DNA of 64,000 bases from Albugo candida (lineage: Eukaryota > Oomycota > Peronosporomycetes > Albuginales > Albuginaceae), in the NCBI GenBank assembly GCA_905220665.1, contig CAJNAR010000164.1, positions 186,001-250,000 on the forward strand, given 5' to 3'. Made by a program: the position numbers and the translations under genes. The notes under the pieces are model-generated. The model did no database searches and had not been told where the DNA came from. It was given only the letters and a program-made list of their open reading frames with translations. Every line of letters begins with the position of its first letter. The first letter of the stretch is position 1. Shown piece by piece: positions 26,700-37,285 of this stretch.

Positions 26700-27800
26700 A
26701 TCAACCGAGTTGAACGGAATGCAGAAATTCACCTATATGCCTCAATTTGGAGCCGCTATCAAACATTCATGTTCATCCAACGAATTATCCTTCTCGACAG
26801 ACTTTACAGATCTTTCGAAAAAATTTCTCAGATCAATTGTGATGATCCTGAGCTGAAAGATAATGTATTGGAACCGCGACGTTCTACTCATCGTCACCAT
26901 GGCTGTCACACCACTAATTCTCTGATTGAACGATGAATTGGCGATTGGGACGTTATTTGCTAGCAAATACCGACGGCCAGCAGAAGTACATCTTCCGGAG
27001 TGCTTCTATGTATTATCGCACTTGGGCGACCTAGGTGTTAGCCTATTGCCATGATATTTGTGCTGATGTCTGGTTTGGAACGTCATCCCATCGTCTCGAA
27101 ATGATTAGCTGGAGCTTATGGAGCATGTTTATTTTGTCCATTTTCTGACTTGTCATCCAAACTCCAAGTCACCGTGCGCTGAGTAATGGCTGCTCCTACC
27201 GATACTGACCTGATGCATACGTGAGAGAAAATATCCAAGTAAGATCTCTCTAGACTGGATTGGGCAATATATCATTGCTCTTGTGATATCGCACAGCCCA
27301 CGGATCAATTCTCGACTACGACCTCAAAAAAGTCGTCTTTCCACAATGTAAATGCTCCATGTCTCTAACTCAGCATCAATAAATGAGGAAATCCAAGCCA
27401 GGCAGAATTTCTTGCCAGCAATTGCAAAAATGGAGCTGTGGCGAGTGATCTTCTACTTTCCAAGAGATGGAACGTTCTCAAAACCCAGGATTAATACATT
27501 ACGAGGTAATGCAGTAAATTATGCTTGTCGACATGATTCAACTGCATAGCGATACGCTGGAGACTCGAGAGTATGATATCTGATCCAACAATAGCGCGAC
27601 GTATATTTGATAAATGTAGTAATCGATACGGTTTGACTGTCAATACTTACAGTTTGCATATATCTCGCGTCCTATGAAGAATGAAGAGAAGTTCAGAGGC
27701 ATAATCATGAGGTATGCAGAGGGAAGAGTATCTTCATATAAGAATGAAGAAGCGTTTCTTCATAAGCACGGAAATGAAGCAGCATGTTATTGAACCAATT
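26700..27800 (-). pseudogene. Decayed partial copy of TBCD
   Basis: The plus-strand sequence of this region can be aligned by eye, in the same orientation, to the TBCD exon at about 21,230-22,480. Clear anchors: 27301 onward (aattctcga..acctcaaaaaa gtcgtctttcc) against 21905; 27551 (gcgatacgctggagactcg) against 22238; the tatatttgat...aatcg and agtttgcat blocks at 27600-27660 against 22290-22350; and attctcgaca near 26790 against 21320. Deletions of tens of bases and many substitutions break every frame, and no splice sites or start remain. It represents an old duplication of part of cofactor D, about 3 kb upstream of the parent gene. The outer borders are approximate. Confidence 0.75.
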
Positions 27801-28091
27801 CCTTCACTGCCCATCCTATAATCAGCAACGATCGTTTATCACGACACCATACTTCGTACCAGTGCTTTGGATAACTCTTAAATATTTTTCTATATCTTAC
27901 ACCATGGCGTTAGTAAGCATAGTCTCTCACATGTAGATCAATCATCCATCTGTGCCTTGTGTAGTGACCATGAGACATTTTGCATATATATCGTACAGTC
28001 AATCAATCAGCTGCTGATGGCGGTAGTACCGTGCCTGGTGATATTATATTAGAACATATATACAAAGCAAAAGTCTTCTGAGCAGCGTATA

Positions 28092-31000
28092 ATGGAGAAA
28101 ACTGAGTGTGCGCAAGCACCATCAAGCGAAGAAACACATCGAACGTCCATAGAAGAGAAACACTCTCCAATAATCACAAGCCCTTGTGAAAATACAGCGA
28201 TGCGTGCAGAGCTCCACGAAGGAGGAAATGCGTCCAAATTGAGTACTACGAGAGGCTTCCTCGGTGTAAATCCTCGAGACAGTCACGTCAAAGTAAGTGA
28301 CAATAAGTTGTTCTCAATAGATAATTATTTGCCTTATTAGCCCAGACTCGACGTCACGAACAGCGGAAAGCTACAGGATCAATTTTACCACGCTGTGCCT
28401 GCTTCCTCCGCTATCGGTTTCATCAAACATCGCTGGTGCAGTTCAAAGAAACGAAAAGGAAAAGATTCGGCAACTTCAACTGGATCGTCTGAAGTTGATG
28501 ATCAAAATTGCAACGTATCTTCTTGGCCGTATGATGATAACACATTAGTGAATGGTAGCAAGAGACGAGGCGCATTAAATCGTCCAGTGGCATTTTCTGA
28601 TCAGTCAACAGTCGTCAGTAAAGGCGAAGAATATTTTTCAGAGTCAGATATTGTGCATGCAGGATACTTGGTCAAACAAGGATCTTTTTGGAAAAGTTGG
28701 AGACGGCGCTTCTTCATTTTACGTCGAGATATTCCCGTTCTCGCATACTATGCGTCCAAGGAACATCTCACTAAACTTGGTGAGATATCCGTGGATGATC
28801 AAAGCGTGCTGCTAAAGACTCCTCGTAATGGCATCCCGCATTGCTTTACAGTGAAACATGCCGCTCGCACGCTAATCATGTTCACTGAAGACGGTGAAGA
28901 CATCATGAATACCTGGATGGATCGTATCAGTCGATGTATTCGTCTTCGTACAGACAGAAATGCCATCACGAATACAATTATGGATCGAGAACAAAGTAGC
29001 GTGAATAGCACTGAGTCAGCGCTGATCCTTGACACCGCAGCTATTCGTGCACACCCAAAAACTCATCCTTCACATAAGCATCAAAATGACCATCTGGCGT
29101 CCAACGACTCTTTTAGACTTTTGGGAGCTCTTGAGCAAATGGAAATTGATAGCTCATCAATACTATCCAATAATCTCAATTCGAAGAGCAATTGCTGCAA
29201 AGTCCGCTCGCATAGCGCGTCTGGTGCAATCATGACGTCTAAATATGCTGAGAAGCAGTTCCGAAGAGGAACAATAATGTCGTTGGATGATTCACAGATA
29301 CGTATACGGGAAGAAAGTAGGAGAGACGCAGGATACAATGACAATAGACATACTCGAAGTCTCAGCCTTACACAATTCAGGCCGACTCCCAGCATCGAGT
29401 TATTTGTATCGGTTGGATGTAGAGATATCTCCGAGATCACACAAATGCTTGTTGCATCCTTCATCGTGATACCGGGGAATAAAGATCTTGTGGAGCTTTC
29501 TCGGACTGAGATTCAAGGCAGTTTTGTCACACGAAGGCTTAAAGGGGGACTCGATGTGCGAGAATTCATGACAACACTTTCGGTTCCGTTAAAGCTCCGC
29601 CAAATGATCCAATTTGAAATATACGCGGCATCGAATCCGAACTCAGAGTCGCTGAGCAATCAGCAATCACTTGGTTTCGCACGGGTCTCACCAATTGAGT
29701 TACTATTTTCTTCGGATAGCACCATCATATTGGAGTGCCGTCGATCTTCAACGGCGTCCCAAGCGCGGTTACTAATCCTCAATCGACTGACGCCAACAAA
29801 TACAACGGATTTGGGACACTCTTATATCTATGCCAAACGCCATTTCGTAGCACAGAAATCAGGATATGATAAACGATTCTCATCGGAGATGTCAAACGGG
29901 ATGTTATTCAGAAATTTCAATGGTGATTACACAGGAGGCGAGCTTGAGAAAGCCATTTCGACGAATGATTTAACTTCTCCGGCCAGCACAGGCTCCATCA
30001 ATTTGTATGACGGCAATCTGAGCAAAAGACTAACTAGAACCTCATTGGAACCTTTTGAGCCAGAGCATGTTTTGGTTTCGGAAGAATTGTCGGCTTCGTT
30101 CTGCTCGGTATCTATTGCATTTGCATATGTCAAAATGCTACAAACACGAAACATGCGGAGAACGCATGATGCTGAGCGCTTTATAGCCGACATCGCTCGA
30201 AGATATGATCAGACGCCGTCATCTCCGTGCTGCAAAACTCAGAGTGAAGACACCATCAATTTACACTCGGAACTTGTTTGTGATGCAAGAGATAGGCTGA
30301 CTCACTACACGCAGCTCCATGAAATGTACAATAGTCGTGAGGACTACTACCATTCTCTTCTCCGAATGCTTGAAGAGGGAAAAGAGCCTGGTATCACGGG
30401 TTGCTTGAAGCGAAGCGTTTACAAGAAGGAAAAAATGGGGGAATTCATGCCTGTCAACTTGAACTGCCATCTCTTTCGAGTCAAGGAAATTTCTTTTGAC
30501 GCTGTAGCAGCTAGTAATCAATCAACTTTGCCGCATTCGGGTCGATGCAGAAGAACAGATGAACTCATCTTTCCGGTCATCACTCATGGATGTAGTGCGG
30601 CGCACTCCTTGGGGTTCAAAGAAGGCGGGCTTCGACGATTGCAACATTTATACACTCAGTCAGCTAATGATCAACGCTTGTTGGAGCGTATTGAGCATAG
30701 ACAAGATATTGTATTCTCGCAAGCGCTTGCTATCACAGCCGCGGCATTTCTCACAATTATTGGTTTGGCATTCGAACATTCGGGTGACCATATTGAGCAC
30801 TTGAAATTCATCTGCTCGGTGGGGTTTCTGATCAATACAGAATCATTGTTGAGCACATTGGGATCTGAAAAAGGGATGTTGGAAGATATGGCGGAAGCCT
30901 CACTCTGGTTAACACGGTGTGTCAGTTTACAAATCGTGCAATCGATGGAGGAGGGTCGTTTGCTGCGATGTACTAAATGTGTTGGTGTCACAAGCAGCGA

Positions 31001-31676
31001 CTCTGGTGATCAAGTAGTCGCGACTCTTGCAGTTCCAAGCGAAGTATTTGCTATCTTGCCCCAGAAGCTACAGCATGGCCAGCTCATCAAAGTCCATAGT
31101 GTCTTATTCACGCAAGGTATCAATGAGATGCAATCGGTAGCTAATACTGTTTTGGATACACGGCTTCAGGATGAGATTAATCACGAAAGTGGTAAAACGC
31201 TGGCACAATACTTCAAAAGCTTCAAGATGCAATTTCGACGATTGTACGAAGAGGATAATCTTCACCCCGACACTGCGGAGTATCTCGCGCATTTGAAAGC
31301 GGAAGTACGTTCATTTCTGGAACGATTGCGACTGGCTTTGACGCACCATGTTCAGCGCAAAAATGTCAATATTTTGATCGAGTCGAGTGATTTGTGTCGG
31401 AAATTAGGAGCAGCTCGAACGACTTGTTGTAAAAGTGGTAAAGATCGTACAGCTATGGCAGTGACGCTCGAAGGTTCACGTCTTGCTGTGGACCAGTTTC
31501 ACGTTAAATATGGAATCCAGCTCTGCAACGCTATGCGTGAGCGTGGTGTTCGTCGTGTAAACGTCTTGGCAAACACTGGGAAAACGAAATTTGCTTTCAA
31601 TTCATTACAATTAAAGTGTCTCCCGGATTGTTACAAGCCACCGGTTTTGGCCTCCGATTCCCATGTCGGATCCTGA
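28092..31676 (+). CDS. PH-domain inositol polyphosphate 4-phosphatase (INPP4-like)
   Basis: Two exons, 28092-28292 and 28341-31676, joined over a 48 bp intron (GTAAGT...TTATTAG), give 1178 residues. A PH domain lies at about residues 173-272 (GYLVKQGSFWKSWRRRFFIL). A C2-like middle region follows, and the C-terminal phosphatase motif is CKSGKDRTAM (residues ~1097-1106). This fits the C-x5-R consensus and closely matches the CKSAKDRT active site of animal INPP4A/B, so the nucleophilic Cys and the Arg are present. INPP4 enzymes remove the 4-phosphate from PI(3,4)P2; the PH domain probably directs the protein to phosphoinositide membranes. Its stop lies 25 bp from the unspliced stop of the convergent coiled-coil gene. 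A decayed inverted copy lacking the catalytic motif is at 52.2-53.65 kb. Confidence 0.9.
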
Positions 31677-32448
31677 TCGTTCCACTCGCTCGCTCGGTGT
31701 CTTAACGGCTGGCCACGACGTCGAAGACGCCCAAGTTTTTGCATCTGAAAAGGAAACAATTAGATATATATACCGTTCGGCGCTTATTAGTAGTCAAAAC
31801 CGCAAGGAAGAGATTTTGCTCATGCTCCTGATTTTTCAGCTGCAGTTGCTTTACTTGTTGTTGGAGTACGAAAATCGTTTGGGCATCCTCACAAGCTTTG
31901 ATATGTCCCAGCGCTCGCAAATCTTGCAGCTTCTCTCGGCATGTGTCTCGTAGCGCTTGCTTGCAAAAGATGTCAGGCAAAGTACCGCACATCAAGCTGA
32001 TAGAAAGAGAAACCTGTTGCTCCAGCAATTGAGTTGCAAGATTCTCTCCGACTGCCCGAACTTCGTCACGCTGTTTGTGATAGAAATAGATGTGATCAAG
32101 GAAGCTGAGAAATAATTTATCGACTTGATTAGCCGAAAGCGATTGCCATGTTCGACGAATGTGTTGCTCCATTTGATCTTGACAATGTGCTTTGTCGACG
32201 TTCGTGCTGTCGCGTAGCAAAGTTAGTTCACTCACTAGTTTGCGTGACAACGTGTCGATCTGCGCCGTTTCCTCATCGACAAGAGGCTCATTGTTTTTTG
32301 CAGTGGAAAATTCGGTCGCAGCCGCGGTGCGCTCAAATTTCATTTGCGAATGCTCGTGACTGTTGATATTTAGAAGGAAGACTTCTCGCAGCAAGATAAG
32401 GGTCTTTGATTTAGATTTCCGACGAATGGTCCCATCTTTGTGGGTCAT
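31631..32448 (-). CDS. Uncharacterised coiled-coil protein
   Basis: Reverse-strand gene starting with the first in-frame ATG at 32448 (MTHKDGTIRRKSKSKTLILL). The central part is strongly helical and charged (SLSANQVDKLFLSFLDHIYF, LQQQVKQLQLKNQEHEQ), typical of coiled coils. A 56 bp intron (31800-31745) with a CTAAT branch site and a pyrimidine-rich TTTCCTTTTCAG acceptor is likely. It would give 253 residues and make the last 46 bases overlap the phosphatase coding end on the other strand. Unspliced, the frame stops at 31702. No domain family was recognised. Part of it (about 32,130-32,280) is duplicated in reverse orientation at 51,970-52,110, next to the phosphatase copy. Confidence 0.7.
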
Positions 32449-32454
32449 AAGCAC

Positions 32455-35400
32455 GGCTCAATGAGAGTCTGGAGGCGCACAAAACCAACGATCTCAACCT
32501 GTTTGTTCAACCAGTGCTTTTCATGTATATTGAAACAAGTCTGGCATTGTGGATAGTAGCGCTGACGGCAGAGTTATCGAATGATCAAATCCGTCAATCT
32601 CAGTAGCTGTCAGAAGATAGTGATGATAAATGTAAGAAAAATTTGACGCATTCGATGCGCATGATCCGCGTAATATGAAAAAGACTTCGATTCCCGCTAT
32701 TATGAAATCCCAACTCTCGTCTGAACGATTACATCATGGATTGTTTTTTTCGCCACCGTATCTAAGCATGTGCTTGTAGGACTGATAGAAGATCCAAACA
32801 GCAATGCTGACTTATCGATCCATACGACAACCCGAGTATACATTTATAATGTCGTAGCACTGACTATTTCGATACAGAATAGCTTCAAGTGCTGAGTTAT
32901 TCATCCAGGCGTTCTGTTCTGACATTTCGAGCGAGTTTCGGTCTATCATCTATTGGAAGCTTGAAGTAGAAACAGGTCATTAGCGTGCTTGCATTGAAGG
33001 GAGCCTGAATGAATGCACAAGACCAACAAAACGTGTGTAACGTATTTGAAATTATGCTTGAATATGTAAACTCATAACAGCAGCTATAAAGTAGTAATTT
33101 TAGCGAAGACACTCGGCACGTGATTTAAAAGAGTTCAAGATAGTCTTATTGTCGACAACAGCGCCAAACAATGATGAGAAGTAACAGAGAAGTAACCGAG
33201 AAGAGTAAGAATGTATTATGCATGTTGCTGAAAAGTAAGAAAGAAAAAGAACAAGATAGGGAACCGAAAGAAAAAGGGTCGTGCACTGCAATTTTCGAAT
33301 ATGGATCCTAGAGGATCAAGTGTATGGTCAGCGCTTTATCCCGTAGGCCTCACAACCATCATCGTTACCACACGATTTCTTGTTCTGCCTGTTTAATAAG
33401 ATCCACGCACGCTCCTAGTGCATAAGAAGCTATCTTATCGATACCACTGTACGAACGTCTGTAATCTTCAAGGTCCAGGAGCTTTTACGATTATCAATAA
33501 ATTCGCAAATCCAGCCTTGATAGCTAGCATCTGTGATGGTTGTCGGATCACTTTGTCCAAGAACTTTCTCGAATTGTTGACGGACATATCTGTCAGTGTG
33601 GTGGCTTCCCTGGATGCGGAGGGTTCTTCTGACTTCTTGAACATGAATGGGGACACGAATAATCTTTTGGACTATTCGGGTCTTCCAAACTTCTGCAGTC
33701 TTCTAGGACTTCATGTACGGTTTCTTCGGGCAAGTGCAAATTTGAACAGTCACCAAGCAGAAGCCGAATGTGAGTGATCGCGTCTTGTGTGATACGTCTT
33801 TATCCAATCCAGCTGAATTCCCACTACTTGAACGGTGTAAAGAACATAAGGGTGCCAATATAGTAGCAGTCGACACGATGGATAGAGCGGAGCAACCTTC
33901 GTTTACGAAGGACCAACTTGAGCTTTCATGAGAGCAGGGAGAAAAGTAACTCTAAATACGAAAAATGTCAATGATTGCATGTGTAGAATGGTGGTAGATG
34001 GAAGATTGGTAAGTGAATCGAATCGCGAACTTGAAAATGAAAAGATTTATTTCTTCTCGGAATAGTGTTCACTGTCGTAAATACTGCACGGAATGAAAAG
34101 TTACTTCACTGAAAGGTGGGAAAAATAGGAGTACGTATATTATTCATGATTGCCAGTTTCTCTTTCTACGGCCTTCCTTAATTACGAAACATCGCGTCGG
34201 GACAGTCCTAGCGGAAGGTATACGAAACCAGTATTTAGATCCTTGGATGATTTTCACCAAAATGTCCGGCGGATGGCAATGTGAACTCGTTACTTTCCAA
34301 CATTCACTAGCACGGGATGTTCCTGCTTGTGAATCTTGCAATACATCAGAATCTTTCTCAATCAGCGGCTGTCGTCTGTAGTTATCAAACATGTGACAAG
34401 TACATTAGCAGCAGCAAGACCTTACCGGCCCTTCCGCACGAGATTCTTCTGCTTTCCATTCCGTCTTTTTTCCAAAACAGATGGAAACTCAAACTTCTCT
34501 GTCAAGACCTTGTTCTGTTGTGTCATGCTGATGGGTGCGCTATCTTAGGTTTGTTCGATACCGGCTGAGAGGATACACTGCACACAAGATCTGGCTCCAT
34601 CATCATTTTGAAGCATTAGGCGGTGAAATAGCAATGAGTGTCCTCTCAATGTTGACAACTAGCATACCTAATCCTATAATTTGCGTCGTATATTTTCTGG
34701 ACGATAATGGCATCGCATTGCATGTCGCCATTTGTTGTCATTTGATGATACACATATGCTCTATCCCATATTCACAATTGTCAACGCTATTGGAAATCGC
34801 GCCAAAGGTCGTACACAGAGACCTATAGTTTGAAAGGTATATGGGAAACTCTCTTAGCAACTATCTTATGTCTCTCTACGACATTCAACTGCCTACGATT
34901 ATTCATGAGATGGTGAGCTTCCACCAGTGAAGATCTTCAACTTACCGTCGTTGCAATCAGTAGATCCGGTTTCCAACAAACGCCCGTGCCAAGATCATCA
35001 CCGTCATAACGAATCATTCCATTTGGATGATTCCATTTATTGCTGTGTCTTCATTACACAAGAAATTCGCCGATTGTTTGTCATACTCCTAATGTAGTCT
35101 CGGCTTATTGCAGGTCGTCTACCTTTAGTAAAAGACCCACGCAATACAAACGCTGACAACCTGTTTATTGTTATTGCTTGGTGAATTCTAGCGTCCAATG
35201 TAACAGAACAAACATCACCATTGTATTTTTCCTGCTGAATACTGCTGAAGCTCATTTTGAAGACTGCGCGGCCTCACGATTCAATATTGGCTCGACGAAT
35301 TACAGTGACTTCTTGGATTTCAGCGACTCGAATGCACACAGCTACAAGCCCTTGAATTCTAATGGAAACTCACGCCGGTATAGTAAGAAGTATTTGTGGT

Positions 35401-36075
35401 ATCTCGACACTGAGCTTGTTCAAATGAAGCATTTGAACGACTTAATGATAAATTAGACAACAATCCCGGTCGTTGCCAAGGCCGACGCAATACCTACCTG
35501 ATGGAGATAGTTCCGATCCAGGGTCGAAAACGTCCAAAAAATACGTGAGCAGAAGATATCAGCCCTGCCTCACTCTACAGCCTGTGGGGATGCGCGGAGT
35601 TTTATATTATCGATGTGCGACTGGAGATACGAGTCCCTTCTGCCTGCTGTTCTCGAAGAAGTCTGTCTGCCCCTCCGCAATCTTTGCAGCGCACAGCGAA
35701 CCAGATTATTGAATTAAAGCTGAAGCAGTGCATCATTCGTTGCAACGACGATACACAAGCGATGAAAGGTGCATCACAATAGCAAATATATGTATTTGTG
35801 ACTGGAAGGTATCTAGAAATTGAATATGCGCCACATGCATAGATAGCCACTATGAGCATCTCCAACGAGCCCGCCACGCGTATAAACAATGATTCTGATG
35901 AATGCGAGCCACTCGCTCGGCATAATCCACAGTATTATTCTTTAAGTGCTCATTGTAGCTTCAGAACTCTGAGGGTATAGATAATGATACATTTGATCTT
36001 GAAGATGGATCACATTGCGAGATACTATCGTGGTCCCTTCCAATCCAACTGAACAAAGTAACAAAGCATAAGGTT
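32455..36075. other. Gene-poor interval with weak coding-like islands
   Basis: No gene is well supported. At 33,430-33,680 three frames are open at once, including an 83-codon reverse-strand frame without ATG. Near 34,405 a plus-strand frame reads LPALPHEILLLSIPSFF, reminiscent of an F-box start, but it stops soon after. At 35,178-35,456 a frame has a hydrophobic start (VFFLLNTAEAHF) but begins at GTG. These may be gene relics or chance. The remainder shows nothing. Confidence 0.35.
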
Positions 36076-37134
36076 TCACGTAATGATTGGTATAGAATGG
36101 TACCGTCTACCTTCCATAACGATATCGTAACTATACTTCTCATTTGCTTTGAAGCGAAGAGTTCCGCTCACATTTTGAGTGGTATTCACTGCAATAGGCT
36201 TTGACAGTAAAAGACGACACTGATACCAATGCGTTCCAGGTGCATTTGGTGCTGTGCTCAGTACCACGCGCGAAGTAGAACCGTTGAAGGAGACGGTAAA
36301 CCAGCATCCAAGTCCATGCAAAATCGCTTACATATAAAGCATACGTCATCGTGTGTTGAAATGCCACAAATATATTCTTATACCTGTTTTTTCGATACAA
36401 AAATGAAATGGAATCGTAAACTCTTTTAATGCTTCGTTGCTTACGTCAGAAAAATCAATTTCGTGCGTGGCGGCTTTGGAGATATCGCACAACAGCATAG
36501 AGACGGGAAAGTAGCCGACAATCGGCTGGGAGAAATGATTTTGCATCGCTTTTTCAGTCAGTGCATTCAAATTCAGACCATAAAAATCGCTATTTTGCCA
36601 AAATGCCACTTTGCTCATCTGCTCTTGAAATATGTTCTCGTCCGTAAATGGTACGACGTGCATCGTCCCGATGGACGGAAACATTTTAAAGTTTGCATCT
36701 GATGGTCGCCGCCATTTTTTCCCTGCATTTACATATGTCTCTAACATCCGCTCGTGAACAAGGAAAAATCCCATGGGCTCAGAAATTACGATATCGACAG
36801 GTTGTGGTAGCTCTACCATTTCCATTTTACCTTTAAGGACCGTGACACGGTCTTGCAGTCCATTGGATAGGAATAATGCCCGTGCACAATCGGCGACATC
36901 GCTCAGTTCCACAGCGTAGACGTGTTTTGCACCAGCTTTAAGCGCGAAATAGGCTAGGATACCTGTTCCTGTCCCAACATCGAGAACGATTTTATCTTTA
37001 AAGTCATTACTATTCTCCATCATTGCGCGCTCATACGTGCTAGTACGAGCGTAGTCTTGAAGCATATTTTGCTGATGCAATAGCATCCCATAATACTGCG
37101 AGAAAGGATTATTATCGTCATTTTCTGTGGTCAT
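36076..37134 (-). CDS. CARM1/PRMT4-like protein arginine methyltransferase
   Basis: Two exons, 37134-36384 and 36326-36076, with a 57 bp intron, give 333 residues. The N-terminal block YYGMLLHQQNMLQDYARTSTY and the SAM motif I VLDVGTGTGILA mark it as a type I PRMT of the CARM1 branch. The double-E loop is SEPMGFFLVHERMLE, with both glutamates present. The C-terminal beta-barrel contains STAPNAPGTHWYQCRLLL, where CARM1 has STAPTEPLTHWYQ. The enzyme methylates arginines on histones and RNA-binding proteins using SAM. It lacks the N-terminal PH-like and C-terminal activation regions of animal CARM1, as is usual in protists. The stop is taken at TGA 36078-36076. The neighbour on the right is the importin-alpha-like gene, 151 bp away on the same strand. 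Confidence 0.92.
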
Positions 37135-37285
37135 TACGAAAAAAGCACAGCGAAAAAGTATCGATACGTGACGCTTTATCCGTTATAAGCGTATATCATT
37201 TACTAGGGGATGTATGCAAGTTTCCTTTCAACTTTCAACAATTCCAGCTTTTCGCCTCCCACCAAACTGCTCGGAGTGAATCGAT

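Noticed and set aside
36229..36429. Plus-strand frames over the PRMT and similar antisense frames elsewhere
   Set aside because: They are shadows of conserved coding exons on the other strand.
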